Assembly (NCBI GenBank): GCA_034008185.1
Contig: CM067082.1
Span: 104,093,311-104,157,310 of the forward strand
DNA length: 64,000 nt
From: Gorsachius magnificus
Taxonomy: Eukaryota > Chordata > Aves > Pelecaniformes > Ardeidae
Direction of reading: 5' to 3'
Part shown: piece after piece, positions 59,401 through 64,000 of the stretch
Layout of the letters: every line of letters begins with the position of its first letter
Numbering within the stretch: the first letter of the stretch is position 1
Notes under the pieces: generated by a model
The model's database searches: none
Told to the model about the DNA's origin: nothing
What the model saw: the letters and a program-made list of their open reading frames with translations, nothing else
Made by a program: the position numbers and the translations under genes

Positions 59401-61704
59401 TTTACTATGTAGTTACTGTGATCTAACTGCAGCAATCTCATCTGTAAGCAGTAGATGTCCACAAAGTTCTTACCTACACTATTGACATAGTCCAATAAGC
59501 TGTTTTCTTCCTGGCTTTGTAGTTTGCCTCACCTCGCAGTGGTATCTTCTGAATATCCCATCAGTCTGTGCTTAGTTAGCATGTGGGTGAGTGAAGCCTA
59601 ATACATACTTGTTTTATTTGAAGATGAAACCTGTAGTATGAGACTAATCATTCTGCTTTTTTTTTTCTTGTCTGCTTTTGTTTGTTAAAAGAAATTCAAT
59701 TTTTCTGTTCTATATATGTATAATAAACTTTGTTCTGCTCTTAATCGTGTTTTGCTTTACAAAGCCAAGTTTGAAAATGGTAAATATGGATTCAAAACCA
59801 ATCTTTTTGAGTAGTAAGTGTAATTTGAAATGTTGATTGAGCTACAGAAATCTCAGTTATAGAAAAAAAATCAGTTTTTAAATCAATTAATATGTAACAT
59901 TTAATTTTAATGCACTTGGCTTTGATTTGTCTTCACTCTCTGAGCTCCTTTTTTGAATAAGCAAATAAGTCAAATTTATGGGAGACATACTGTACTGCTT
60001 GAAATGAATTATTACATCTTATAAGTATGAGAATGGATTATTTTAGAAGATTGATTAAATAGTCTCAGGAGAGGAATTAGGATATGGTTGCACTTAAACA
60101 TCAGTACCTTTCTGAATCAGAGCTTTGGCTTGGTATCAAGAGATGCTAGAGCGGAGAGGTTAGGGAGAACAATTTGGGGAGCTTTATGCTCCCAGTTGGT
60201 TATGCCTCTTTTCAGGTTTTATTAAGCTACTTTCATCATGATTCTGCAATGCTAATTGTAGTGTTACGGAAAAGCAACAGCTGATTTAGGCCTAAAGGCG
60301 CAGGTTGCATCAGAGTAGCCAAGCTAAACAAGCAGCACACAGGCAAGAGCGGTTGAGAGAGGAGCAGGATATGGAAGTATGCAGGTAAAACTTTCTGCAC
60401 GGCTGATAAGATTACAATTTGAGTCATTAGGAGTGTATGACATTTAACAAACTCTTCAGATGAATTCTACAGGATATGGTCAGCCCCTACTACTTTCCTT
60501 TTCCTCCTTTGCAACTGAAGAGCTTTGCACAGTTGCCAGGAATTGATCCTGTGCATGTGAAGCAATCGCTACCAGTGGGCTGAAATGCAGTGGTTGGCTT
60601 GCCCCACCACCGCAGCAAAATGGATTAACTTAGGCAGTTTCCATTGCCAGTTATCACAATGCAGTTGACGGGCTATCTCCCTGTCTTGCAGTCATGCAAA
60701 TACAGCCTTCAATACCAAATAATATCTGTTTCAAAGGAAAAAAATCTATTTATCTTGGCAAACAGTCATGGTTCCTACTTTATTTTGTGTTCTTTTAAAC
60801 CTTTGAATACAATAGTGGATGCACTTTATTGCACTTAAAACACAATAGAGCTTGGACTGTTTGTCTCTTAGCGTTGATCACTTCTTGACAAAATCAGCCT
60901 TCTGTTGAAAAGAAATCAGTTGTTAGTACTGATAGGACAAAGCTATTTACAGCATGATTGCAGAAAGCACATTTGAAACTTAAATTCTCATCATGCTGTC
61001 TGTAATGCTGGTGTAAAAAGTTCTGGCATTCTCAGCTGCATTTGAAGCATATCACAGAAGGGCTTGATTTTGACCGTTAATGTCAGCAATTACCTGTTAC
61101 ACTTCCATAACTTCAGCTAATATGGATGGAAACTGTTCAGACCTCGTTATTGGATTGTAGTTTCTTACTTTACCTCACATATTTTTGTGACTTATGCCAG
61201 TAGATAGCCAGCAAATGGGATAACATTCTTGCATGTATAAAACTTAGAAATTAAGATTATGCTGTCTTCATTTACAAAGCAATAAATATTTTCCTGGTAG
61301 AAGAGTGGTTTTGCTAACCCCAAAGTTTTACTTCATCATTTCAATTTTGGTGATAGGCCTTACGCAGAGAGAACAACTTTGTTTTTCATTGGATTAAGAT
61401 GCAACGATGTGGTAGACTGTCTGTTTCTAGTGAGGCTCCTGACTCTTTTGCTACAGTTTACTTTGTTTTCATTGCAGTTTTTTCAGCTGTTTTGCAGATA
61501 CTGGAATGGAATTACTTGCTCAAAATCAGTTAATAATTTGACAATTTGACTTACCTGAAATTCTTCCATCTCCTATTCCTATCAATAAACAACAATGTCA
61601 TTATTATCTTAAAATTAAGTACTTCTAAGTTGCTCCCAATAGTGCAACACTTGTTCATTTGTCCTAACTTTTCATTCTTCTAGTCATGGCTACGACCATC
61701 TTGA
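5293..61704 (+). CDS. GOLGA4: GOLGA4 (golgin-245/p230) coding region, 5'-partial, 24 exons
   Basis: Golgin-245/p230 is a very long coiled-coil tether on the trans-Golgi network. Its C-terminal GRIP domain is recruited by the GTPase ARL1, and the rod captures endosome-derived carriers. Exons read: 5293-5391, 9995-10060, 11211-11525, 13554-13601, 14051-14107, 16747-16845, 17314-17452, 18873-19060, 20025-20108, 21064-21211, 27340-27518, 28607-28738, 29763-29918, 30791-34489, 35432-35553, 36594-36724, 40696-40809, 48604-48624, 48801-48869, 49514-49592, 51886-51989, 57273-57359, 59523-59552 (alternative end) and 61684-61704 (alternative end). All inferred introns are GT-AG. Splice phases agree across every junction except those of the giant exon, whose frame is broken internally. 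The order and wording of the peptides match human GOLGA4 as I remember it ([47 protein letters not shown]). The N-terminal tip with the start codon is upstream of the window. GRIP and many small exons are nearly identical to the human protein, so the gene looks functional despite the giant-exon frameshifts. Confidence 0.95.
5392..9994 (+). other. GOLGA4 intron
   Basis: 4.6-kb AT-rich intron. It holds an A/C-rich low-complexity patch at 9307-9352 and a T-run near 9387. No gene, RNA or recognisable transposon seen. Several short ORFs (7682-7942, 8369-8623 minus, 9120-9353 minus) show no coding character. Confidence 0.7.
9995..10060 (+). CDS. GOLGA4: GOLGA4 cassette exon B (22 aa)
   Basis: Acceptor CTGTAG and donor CAG|GTACGA enclose 66 bp, phase 0-0. 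The peptide runs [22 protein letters not shown], rich in Ser, Pro and Asn. It aligns in length and ends (N...PQ) with the optional 22-residue exon I recall from human GOLGA4. It is a likely alternatively spliced part of the flexible N-terminal linker. Confidence 0.85.
10061..11210 (+). other. GOLGA4 intron
   Basis: AT-rich intron with T-runs; no repeat or gene recognised. It ends with acceptor TTTTTTGCAG. Confidence 0.7.
11211..11525 (+). CDS. GOLGA4: GOLGA4 exon: Ser-rich linker and start of coiled coil (105 aa)
   Basis: 315 bp, phase 0-0, acceptor TTTGCAG, donor GAG|GTAGGC. The first half holds repeated serine motifs ([34 protein letters not shown]) of the type often phosphorylated. The second half ([20 protein letters not shown]) starts the helical rod. 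It matches the equivalent human GOLGA4 segment almost residue for residue. The linker likely gives flexibility between the N-terminal vesicle-capturing tip, which is outside this window, and the rod. Confidence 0.95.
11526..13553 (+). other. GOLGA4 intron
   Basis: 2-kb AT-rich intron with long T-runs (12424-12433, 12567-12580) and a perfect 22-bp tandem duplication at 12332-12375. No gene seen. Confidence 0.7.
12332..12375. repeat. 22-bp perfect tandem duplication
   Basis: Two adjacent identical 22-bp units, each starting TTGTCTTCCATTAATTC, at 12332-12353 and 12354-12375. No function inferred. Confidence 0.9.
13554..13601 (+). CDS. GOLGA4: GOLGA4 exon (16 aa)
   Basis: 48-bp exon, phase 0-0, acceptor TTTTAG, donor CAG|GTAAGC. 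It encodes [16 protein letters not shown], continuing the helix that begins with RGKYSE in the previous exon. It matches human GOLGA4. Confidence 0.93.
13602..14050 (+). other. GOLGA4 intron with TG/TA-rich stretch
   Basis: Short intron with an alternating purine-pyrimidine ATGTGTATAC-type stretch at about 13690-13755. Nothing else seen. Confidence 0.7.
14051..14107 (+). CDS. GOLGA4: GOLGA4 exon (19 aa)
   Basis: 57 bp, phase 0-0, acceptor TTTTTTAAG, donor GAG|GTAATT. It encodes [19 protein letters not shown], the conserved golgin-245 helix segment. Confidence 0.93.
14108..16746 (+). other. GOLGA4 intron with GC-richer island and CR1 fragment
   Basis: 2.6-kb intron. About 14780-15480 is visibly richer in G+C than its surroundings and has open frames on both strands (14952-15278 plus, 15217-15429 minus). 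I recognise no protein or repeat there. A CR1 fragment lies at 15832-15895. Confidence 0.65.
15832..15895 (-). mobile_element. CR1 LINE 3'-end fragment
   Basis: Contains AATCATAGAATGTTTTGGG, then a GGTTGGAAGGGACCT-type core, and ends CTAGTCCAACCCCC. This is the reverse complement of the CR1 3' UTR that is very frequent in bird genomes. Only about 64 bp remains. Confidence 0.9.
16747..16845 (+). CDS. GOLGA4: GOLGA4 exon, coiled coil (33 aa)
   Basis: 99 bp, phase 0-0, acceptor TTCTCAG, donor CAG|GTAAGA. The peptide includes [20 protein letters not shown] and ends ISVLQTQ. It is virtually identical to the human protein and has heptad-patterned coiled coil. Confidence 0.95.
16846..17313 (+). other. 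GOLGA4 intron
   Basis: AT-rich, short; nothing recognised. Confidence 0.7.
17314..17452 (+). CDS. GOLGA4: GOLGA4 exon, coiled-coil break (46 aa + 1 nt)
   Basis: 139 bp, phase 0 to 1, acceptor TGTTTAG, donor G|GTAGGT. It reads [20 protein letters not shown] then an acidic, Pro/Ser/Thr-rich stretch ending VEPGSN. This non-helical spacer is the least conserved small exon compared with human, as expected for a linker between coiled coils. Confidence 0.92.
17453..18872 (+). other. GOLGA4 intron
   Basis: 1.4-kb AT-rich intron with a T-run near 17814-17838. No repeat family or gene recognised. Confidence 0.7.
18873..19060 (+). CDS. GOLGA4: GOLGA4 exon, coiled coil (62 aa)
   Basis: 188 bp, phase 1 to 0, acceptor CTTGTAG, donor AAG|GTATGG. 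Joined to the previous exon it reads [20 protein letters not shown], and it ends [16 protein letters not shown]. Strong match to human GOLGA4; continuous coiled coil. Confidence 0.95.
19061..20024 (+). other. GOLGA4 intron
   Basis: About 1 kb, no repeat or gene recognised. A minus-strand open stretch at 19330-19677 has no recognisable protein. Confidence 0.7.
20025..20108 (+). CDS. GOLGA4: GOLGA4 exon, coiled coil (28 aa)
   Basis: 84 bp, phase 0-0, acceptor TTTTTAG, donor AAG|GTAAAC. It begins [19 protein letters not shown] and ends EQLEQDK, matching human residue for residue as far as I recall. Confidence 0.95.
20371..20450. repeat. mononucleotide-run cluster (A30 ... C17)
   Basis: 30 consecutive A at 20371-20400, then A/C-rich sequence, then 17 consecutive C at 20434-20450. 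Run lengths of this type are prone to sequencing and consensus error. Confidence 0.9.
20462..20670. repeat. 32-bp perfect direct repeat pair
   Basis: Copies at 20462-20493 and 20639-20670, both starting ACAGTCTTGGTACTTGG and ending TTCTGGTGA, separated by 145 bp. Flanks outside the 32 bp are not similar. Confidence 0.9.
21064..21211 (+). CDS. GOLGA4: GOLGA4 exon, coiled coil (49 aa + 1 nt)
   Basis: 148 bp, phase 0 to 1, acceptor TCCATAG, donor G|GTAAGA. It begins [20 protein letters not shown] and ends QKEKSEKA with the split alanine codon. Near-identical to human GOLGA4. Confidence 0.95.
21212..27339 (+). other. GOLGA4 intron, 6.1 kb
   Basis: The largest intron before the giant exon. It holds a 15-bp tandem duplication at 23324-23353, a short CCA microsatellite near 26384-26400, and T- and A-runs. 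Open frames at 24243-24653 and 25250-25486 have no recognisable product. No transposon family recognised. Confidence 0.65.
23324..23353. repeat. 15-bp perfect tandem duplication
   Basis: Two adjacent copies of AGTGAAATCAGCCCC at 23324-23338 and 23339-23353. No function inferred. Confidence 0.85.
27340..27518 (+). CDS. GOLGA4: GOLGA4 exon, coiled coil (59 aa)
   Basis: 179 bp, phase 1 to 0, acceptor CTTTGCAG, donor AAG|GTAAAA. It reads (A)[20 protein letters not shown]... and ends [10 protein letters not shown]. Matches human GOLGA4. Confidence 0.95.
27519..28606 (+). other. GOLGA4 intron
   Basis: 1.1 kb, AT-rich, nothing recognised. Confidence 0.7.
28607..28738 (+). CDS. GOLGA4: GOLGA4 exon, coiled coil (44 aa)
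   Basis: 132 bp, phase 0-0, acceptor TTCACAG, donor CTT|GTAAGT. It begins [19 protein letters not shown] and ends QERMKAAL; charged heptads matching human GOLGA4. Confidence 0.94.
28739..29762 (+). other. GOLGA4 intron
   Basis: 1 kb, AT-rich with a T-run near 29399-29410. Nothing recognised. Confidence 0.7.
29763..29918 (+). CDS. GOLGA4: GOLGA4 exon, coiled coil (52 aa)
   Basis: 156 bp, phase 0-0, acceptor GATACAG, donor ACT|GTGAGT. It includes [20 protein letters not shown] and ends VETFRT, which joins RILELESS of the giant exon exactly as in human. Confidence 0.95.
29919..30790 (+). other. GOLGA4 intron
   Basis: AT-rich, no repeats recognised. It ends with acceptor CTCTAACAG. Confidence 0.7.
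30791..34489 (+). CDS. GOLGA4: GOLGA4 giant central exon (coiled-coil rod), frame disrupted about ten times
   Basis: Acceptor CTAACAG and donor CAG|GTAAAT enclose 3699 bp. The exon encodes the central rod: almost pure Glu/Lys/Gln/Leu heptads with hardly any proline, no globular domain. Recognisable stretches in order: [14 protein letters not shown] (30791), [19 protein letters not shown] (about 31012), [20 protein letters not shown] (about 31849), [19 protein letters not shown] (about 32700), [17 protein letters not shown] text (about 33335), [20 protein letters not shown] (about 34360), and the end MEQKIR. The phase-compatible frame changes near 30929-30941, 30993-31003, 31236-31242, 31610-31651, 32010-32017, 32488-32514, 33555-33568, 33600-33612, 33645-33656 and 33757-33768. 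Some breaks also lack about 14-60 codons compared with human from memory. The phases require a length of 2 mod 3, but 3699 is 0 mod 3. Skipping the exon would not restore frame either, because the junction then reads ATG TGA. Assembly indels are the likeliest cause. Confidence 0.9.
34490..35431 (+). other. GOLGA4 intron with CR1 fragment
   Basis: 942 bp carrying the antisense CR1 fragment 34774-34979. The remainder is AT-rich and ends with acceptor TTTGTACAG. Confidence 0.7.
34774..34979 (-). mobile_element. CR1 LINE 3'-end fragment, antisense
   Basis: Begins CAGAATCACAGAATCGCAAG, contains GGTTGGAAGGGACCTCGGGAG and CTGGGCAGCCTGTTCCAGTG-like phrases, and ends TTTTTCCTCATGT. This is the reverse complement of a CR1 ORF2 end plus 3' UTR. 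It shares its first 150 bp closely with the copy at 55266. Confidence 0.93.
35432..35553 (+). CDS. GOLGA4: GOLGA4 exon, coiled coil (about 41 aa)
   Basis: 122 bp, completes the split Arg codon from the giant exon and ends one base into the next codon; acceptor TGTACAG, donor A|GTAAGT. It encodes [20 protein letters not shown] then [20 protein letters not shown]. Nearly identical to human GOLGA4. This exon fixes the frame that the giant exon must leave in. Confidence 0.95.
35554..36593 (+). other. GOLGA4 intron
   Basis: 1 kb, AT-rich; A-run near 35878-35891 and T-runs just before the acceptor. Nothing else recognised. Confidence 0.7.
36594..36724 (+). CDS. GOLGA4: GOLGA4 exon, coiled coil (about 43 aa)
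   Basis: 131 bp, starts with 2 nt completing a Ser codon, acceptor TTTATAG, donor GAG|GTATCT. It encodes [20 protein letters not shown] and ends KKYEEILE. Matches human GOLGA4. Confidence 0.94.
36725..40695 (+). other. GOLGA4 intron, 4 kb
   Basis: AT-rich with an A/C low-complexity block at 39229-39310. No gene, RNA or transposon recognised. Confidence 0.65.
39229..39310. repeat. A/C-rich low-complexity block
   Basis: C-runs of 13 and about 10, bordered by A-runs, all on one strand. No conserved unit. Confidence 0.85.
40696..40809 (+). CDS. GOLGA4: GOLGA4 exon, coiled coil (38 aa)
   Basis: 114 bp, phase 0-0, acceptor TTTTGAAG, donor AAA|GTGAGC. It reads [20 protein letters not shown] and ends EEEHWNSEK. 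Aligns with human [10 protein letters not shown]. The acceptor has A rather than C or T before AG, a weaker but usable site after a T8 tract. Confidence 0.93.
40810..42680 (+). other. GOLGA4 intron upstream of the CR1 insertion
   Basis: AT-rich intron. Nothing recognised until the GC-rich CR1 5' region. A G-run lies near 41051. Confidence 0.65.
42681..42730. repeat. imperfect 25-bp tandem pair at the CR1 5' junction
   Basis: AATAGCATATATTTGCAACT (from 42681) recurs as AATAGCATATATGTGCAAC (from 42706), directly abutting the GC-rich start of the CR1. Confidence 0.75.
43153..44240 (+). pseudogene. CR1 ORF1, esterase-like, frameshifted
   Basis: It likely starts at ATG 43153 ([19 protein letters not shown]) and ends at TAG 44238-44240. 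The reading frame moves near 43330 and again near 43700. The C-terminal third contains [14 protein letters not shown], a GDS-type nucleophile motif of the SGNH-esterase fold, followed by [14 protein letters not shown] and [13 protein letters not shown]1 of CR1-type LINEs carries such a domain, thought to help form the RNA-protein complex. A short coiled-coil patch ([16 protein letters not shown]) precedes it. Confidence 0.85.
44303..47102 (+). pseudogene. CR1 ORF2, endonuclease-reverse transcriptase, frameshifted
   Basis: AP-type endonuclease domain: [30 protein letters not shown] and the SDHEMVEF histidine motif. Reverse transcriptase follows: [67 protein letters not shown], and the catalytic FADDTK. 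The C-terminal part includes [18 protein letters not shown] and [12 protein letters not shown]. Four frame changes, near 44645, 45990, 46575 and 46665, all shift by +1; the 44645 change fits one extra A in a CTGTTACAG-like context. With these breaks no full protein can be made. The single-base nature leaves open sequence error versus age. Confidence 0.88.
47201..48603 (+). other. GOLGA4 intron between CR1 and microexon
   Basis: AT-rich; nothing recognised. It ends with acceptor TGTTCTAG. Confidence 0.7.
48604..48624 (+). CDS. GOLGA4: GOLGA4 21-nt microexon (7 aa)
   Basis: Acceptor TTCTAG and donor CAG|GTAAGT enclose 21 bp, phase 0-0, encoding VTITELQ. In human the same spot reads VTIMELQ between the equivalent flanking peptides, so the exon is conserved although very short. 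It adds two helical turns to the coiled coil just before the GRIP region. Being in-frame, it could be skipped without changing the frame. Confidence 0.92.
48801..48869 (+). CDS. GOLGA4: GOLGA4 exon, coiled coil (23 aa)
   Basis: 69 bp, phase 0-0, acceptor TTTCAG, donor CAG|GTAAGG. It encodes [23 protein letters not shown], matching human ([19 protein letters not shown]). Confidence 0.95.
48870..49513 (+). other. GOLGA4 intron with TATG/TGTA-rich stretch
   Basis: Alternating TA/TG sequence at about 49220-49335; otherwise AT-rich with nothing recognised. Confidence 0.7.
49514..49592 (+). CDS. GOLGA4: GOLGA4 exon, last coiled coil before GRIP (26 aa + 1 nt)
   Basis: 79 bp, phase 0 to 1, acceptor TATTTAG, donor G|GTAAGT. 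It encodes [20 protein letters not shown] then VGTPYR. Marks the end of the rod; the VGTPY motif is shared with human. Confidence 0.94.
49593..51051 (+). other. GOLGA4 intron with GC-richer tract
   Basis: About 50160-50600 and 50680-51000 are GC-richer than the surroundings and may be an old repeat or fragment adjoining the CR1. I do not recognise a family or a protein. Confidence 0.6.
51052..51830 (-). mobile_element. CR1 LINE fragment, antisense, about 0.78 kb
   Basis: Reverse complement reads as the end of CR1 ORF2 (for example [18 protein letters not shown] and [12 protein letters not shown] on the minus strand at 51154-51381, and [20 protein letters not shown] at about 51610-51725) plus a 3' UTR. 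It is heavily mutated, so it is older than the 42.7-kb copy. Its inner end lies about 55 bp upstream of the acceptor for the first GRIP exon. Confidence 0.9.
51886..51989 (+). CDS. GOLGA4: GOLGA4 GRIP domain exon 1 (34 aa)
   Basis: 104 bp, phase 1 to 0, acceptor TTACACAG, donor AAG|GTATGG. It reads [20 protein letters not shown] then [14 protein letters not shown]. This is the N-terminal half of the GRIP domain. In GRIP proteins the conserved tyrosine in the E-Y-L-(R/K) helix contacts ARL1-GTP and is needed for trans-Golgi targeting; it is intact here. Confidence 0.97.
51990..57272 (+). other. GOLGA4 intron between the GRIP exons, 5.3 kb
   Basis: Contains one CR1 fragment (55266-55424) and T-rich runs near 52690-52760. 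No gene recognised; open frames such as 52619-53074 (minus) are of low complexity. Confidence 0.65.
55266..55424 (-). mobile_element. CR1 LINE 3'-end fragment, antisense
   Basis: Begins CACAGAATCACAGAATGGC, contains GGTTGGAAGGGACCTTGGGAG, and ends CTCTGCAACCCCCC. Same subfamily as 34774-34979 over about 150 bp, truncated earlier. Confidence 0.93.
57273..57359 (+). CDS. GOLGA4: GOLGA4 GRIP domain exon 2 (29 aa)
   Basis: 87 bp, phase 0-0, acceptor TTTTTAG, donor TTG|GTAAGT. It encodes [20 protein letters not shown] then LEREDARPL, the second half of the GRIP domain. It ends at the point where isoforms diverge. Confidence 0.97.
57360..59522 (+). other. GOLGA4 intron
   Basis: 2.2 kb AT-rich, no repeat or gene recognised. 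It ends with acceptor GGCTTTGTAG. Confidence 0.65.
59523..59586 (+). CDS. GOLGA4: GOLGA4 alternative C-terminal exon (FASPRSGIF)
   Basis: The acceptor GGCTTTGTAG is followed by codons for FASPRSGIF and a TGA stop at 59550-59552. Human golgin-245 has an FTSPRSGIF tail, so this is the orthologous alternative end. A good donor (G|GTGAGT) at 59587 would make a 64-bp cassette exon. The stop then lies 34 nt before the junction, too close for normal NMD. An AATAAA at 59722 could instead end transcripts here. Which is used cannot be told from sequence. Confidence 0.88.
59587..61683 (+). other. GOLGA4 last intron
   Basis: 2.1 kb. No repeat or gene recognised. Contains AATAAA at 59722-59727. Confidence 0.65.
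59722..59727 (+). promoter_or_regulatory. AATAAA downstream of the alternative C-terminal exon
   Basis: Canonical hexamer 170 bp after the FASPRSGIF stop, followed by TTTGTTCTG. It could end a transcript using 59523 as its last exon. Confidence 0.35.
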
Positions 61705-62430
61705 AGAAATTGTGATGAGAATGTCTCATGACGCTGCTGCTTAGAAATATGTTCATGTCTCTGATGATGTCCCTTGAGAAGGGACATGAAGACAAACTAT
61801 TATTCAAGGTCACAAATGGAACAGCAAGAACCAAAACTCAGCACCACCTTTGGACCACGAATATAGTTAAAACTGCCTTGACAAGAAACGCTAATCAGGG
61901 GTTATCTGGTGATGAGTCTTTTTTCTCTTCTATTGAACACTGTCTTCTATTTTGTGTTAAAGGTTATTTTTTTAAAGGAGAGAAAAGACTTTATCCTAGG
62001 AAGGAATTGCCCACTACTGTATCTCTATACAGGCTTTACTGGGTGTTTTTTAAGAGTTGAAATAAATGGTTTGTTTCTTCTATTTATTTTTTTATTTTTG
62101 AATGAATTGTGCAATACATTTTTGGATGGGTAGCGGTTGAGGTGATTTTCCTGACGAACTAGGCACTCTTGATGACTACTCTTTCCCGATTTGATCTTAC
62201 GATTGTTTGCTAAAGGTCACTTCTATATGCTTTTGCCTACAATAAATCCAAATTGCAGTACCTCATTTGTTTACTCCTAGCTTTTGTACTTATATTTTCT
62301 GGAGAAAAAAATACGTTACTGTAAATTGTAAATAGTTAATACATAACTGTATCATATGCTGATCTGTGACTGTTGACAGCACTAATCTGACAAGAGCTGA
62401 GATGAAATAAAGTTTATTTACTGTATAATT
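61684..62430 (+). CDS. GOLGA4: GOLGA4 terminal exon: SWLRPS tail and 3' UTR
   Basis: Acceptor TTCTTCTAG, then codons for SWLRPS and TGA at 61702-61704; only 61684-61704 is coding. Spliced to ARPL it gives the short alternative golgin-245 tail, similar to the SWLR... end I recall in human. The rest is 3' UTR with AATAAA hexamers at 62061, 62241 and 62406. The end at about 62430 is estimated from the last signal, not observed. Confidence 0.88.
62061..62066 (+). promoter_or_regulatory. polyadenylation signal AATAAA (possible proximal site)
   Basis: Canonical hexamer in the GOLGA4 3' UTR, followed within 40 nt by a T-rich tract. Use would give a short 3' UTR of about 380 nt. Confidence 0.5.
62241..62246 (+). 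promoter_or_regulatory. polyadenylation signal AATAAA (possible middle site)
   Basis: Canonical hexamer between the proximal and distal signals of the GOLGA4 3' UTR. No sign of preference in the sequence. Confidence 0.4.
62406..62411 (+). promoter_or_regulatory. polyadenylation signal AATAAA (likely distal site)
   Basis: Canonical hexamer in GAAATAAAGTTTATTTACTG context, about 700 bp after the stop codon. Cleavage is expected 10-30 nt later. Confidence 0.75.
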
Positions 62431-64000
62431 TTGGAACTTCTTTGCTATGATTTTCCTTTTGAAAGGATCTGCCAGTTTTGTTCTTGTTCCTGTTTGAAAC
62501 ATCCTTAGCTGAGACATTTCCAGGCTGAAATCCCTCTCAAAAGAAGAGCTATTCAAGTACATGGAACTGTAAGAAGTCAGTGGAGACCTTCATATTTTCC
62601 AGGGCTAACAACCTGTGAAACAAACACATGGTGAGCTGAAAAGCTGGCGTGAGAATATAGCAAGTAGCGAAGTTTGCTTTGTAAAAGATTTAAATGATGT
62701 ATTTTTGTTCTTTTAAATTATGCCTGTCTGGTCATTTTGGCATGGAAGTTGTGATCCTCTGAAGCAATAAGCAAGTATGGATAAATTTAACTTGTTCTCC
62801 AGCTGCTTTGATGCTTACCATATCAATAACGTCATCTATACTGTGTGCGCTAGTTTGCCAAGATGGTTCAAGGTGGTCAGTCCTCCGTGAATATAATTTT
62901 TAAGAAGTGTTTATAGGAGCAGAAGTCCTCTAAATAGCTCATTTCTTGACAGATTTGATTTGTCATTGTCCTGCTCCAGCTGTCGTGCCCAAGGGCAAAA
63001 CCCAAAATTTTGTATTTTGTGTACCCAAATTTTGTATTTCTCATACTGTTATCTAGATAACATCAGCCGCGTATGGTATTAGAGTTGCAATTACTTCAGC
63101 ATTGTTGGCGTTTCAAGACTCTGCATCCCCAATGTTCACCTCTGATTATCTGCGAAGTTCAGCCTTTTCTCACCTAACTCCTCCGTAATTACCGGGGAGA
63201 TCCAGCAACTCCTCACAACACCATCCCTTTTGCTAGCTTCTCATACTGTTACCTGCCAAGCTCAGCCATTTCTCTGCTCATGTCATGTTCAGTTAGCTTA
63301 CCCTCAGGGCACAGATAGCAGCCTAATACTTGTGTGTGGCTCCAAAAAACAAGTACAGGCCAATGACATGTAGAGTAGTTGATACACTTGGGGTTTGTTT
63401 TGGGTTTTTTTGTTGCAGATGCACTGGGATTCACCTTTTTTGTCATCGGCAGGAAAAGAAGTAGAGAAGCTGAATTTATTTGCACAGTTTTGTATCCTAA
63501 TGAAACTGGGAGAAGTGCAACAATTTGAGTGCTCAAGGGCTGTTGTGGCCACCAGCTGCCTAAAGAATACATCTGGCTTTAAATTATTCTTTACGGTCTA
63601 AAGGGACATGGCTTGCCTCTGATAGTTAAGGACTCAGAGTTCCATCTTCTGTTTCCTACTGCCTTGTCTCTGGCAAAATCTGTTTCTTTTTATGCTGTTT
63701 ATTATTTATAGCTTCTTTTTTTTTGAGCTTTTTCCTTTTATCAAATGTACCAAATTTGGCTTAAAAAGAAAATAATTCTTTGTAACTGTTTCAATTGTAA
63801 GATCTTCTCTTTGCTTCGGCTGCATAGCAGAACGGCATCCTCCAGCACATTGCCTGACACAGCAGCAGCCCAGACCAGGCTCGACACGTTTGGCTGTGAC
63901 AAATGCATGTTCTTCTCGTAGCTGGCTGAGGATCTGTAGGGTTTTGCTATCGTTATCATGACAGCAATCTAAAATGTCGGTTTGCATTTCAGGTTTCCAT
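62431..64000. other. intergenic sequence downstream of GOLGA4
   Basis: No exon, repeat family or RNA gene recognised. In other vertebrates ITGA9 lies further downstream, but no ITGA9 exon is visible here. Short ORFs at 63249-63601 and 63706-63987 overlap each other on opposite strands and have no recognisable product. Confidence 0.6.

Noticed and set aside
1..64000. tRNA, rRNA or snoRNA genes
   Set aside because: No convincing A/B box pair, rRNA segment or paired C/D or H/ACA boxes found by eye; a covariance-model scan would be decisive.

Overview
The window is nuclear DNA from a bird. It carries one protein-coding gene on the + strand, GOLGA4 (golgin-245/p230, the trans-Golgi network tether), from its early alternative exons through the C-terminal GRIP domain and the 3' UTR. 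The bird assignment rests on the repeats: several CR1 LINEs, with the 3' end of the longest carrying the typical ATTCTATGA-type repeat, and an avian ERVL-type solo LTR. I favour Neoaves because I know that LTR type from neoavian genomes, but I cannot name the species. The promoter and the first one or two coding exons lie upstream of base 1.

Layout: 1-5292 is intron with a 557-bp solo LTR (3866-4422) flanked by perfect 5-bp target duplications. From 5293 to 29918 there are 13 small exons: two in-frame cassette exons, a Ser-rich linker exon, then heptad-type coiled coil. One giant exon (30791-34489) encodes the central coiled-coil rod. Small exons then follow at 35432-49592, including a 21-nt microexon at 48604. 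The GRIP domain is on 51886-51989 and 57273-57359. Two alternative C-termini exist: a 9-residue tail at 59523 (FASPRSGIF) and a 6-residue tail at 61684 (SWLRPS). The latter exon carries the 3' UTR, with a final AATAAA at 62406. Bases after about 62430 look intergenic.

A nearly full-length CR1 LINE (about 42.73-47.20 kb, same strand as the gene) sits in the intron before the microexon. Both of its ORFs are recognisable and both are broken by small frameshifts. Shorter antisense CR1 fragments lie at 15.8, 34.8, 51.1-51.8 and 55.3 kb.

The main anomaly is the giant exon. I count about ten reading-frame changes in its 3.7 kb, while the other 23 exons (about 2.5 kb of coding sequence) show none. 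The exon's length is also incompatible with its flanking splice phases. The broken pieces still read as good coiled coil, and I see no plain nonsense change within a segment. I therefore favour assembly or consensus indels in an A-rich exon, with real lineage-specific indels as the alternative. I found no novel multi-gene system: no CRISPR array, RNA gene or second protein-coding gene could be supported.
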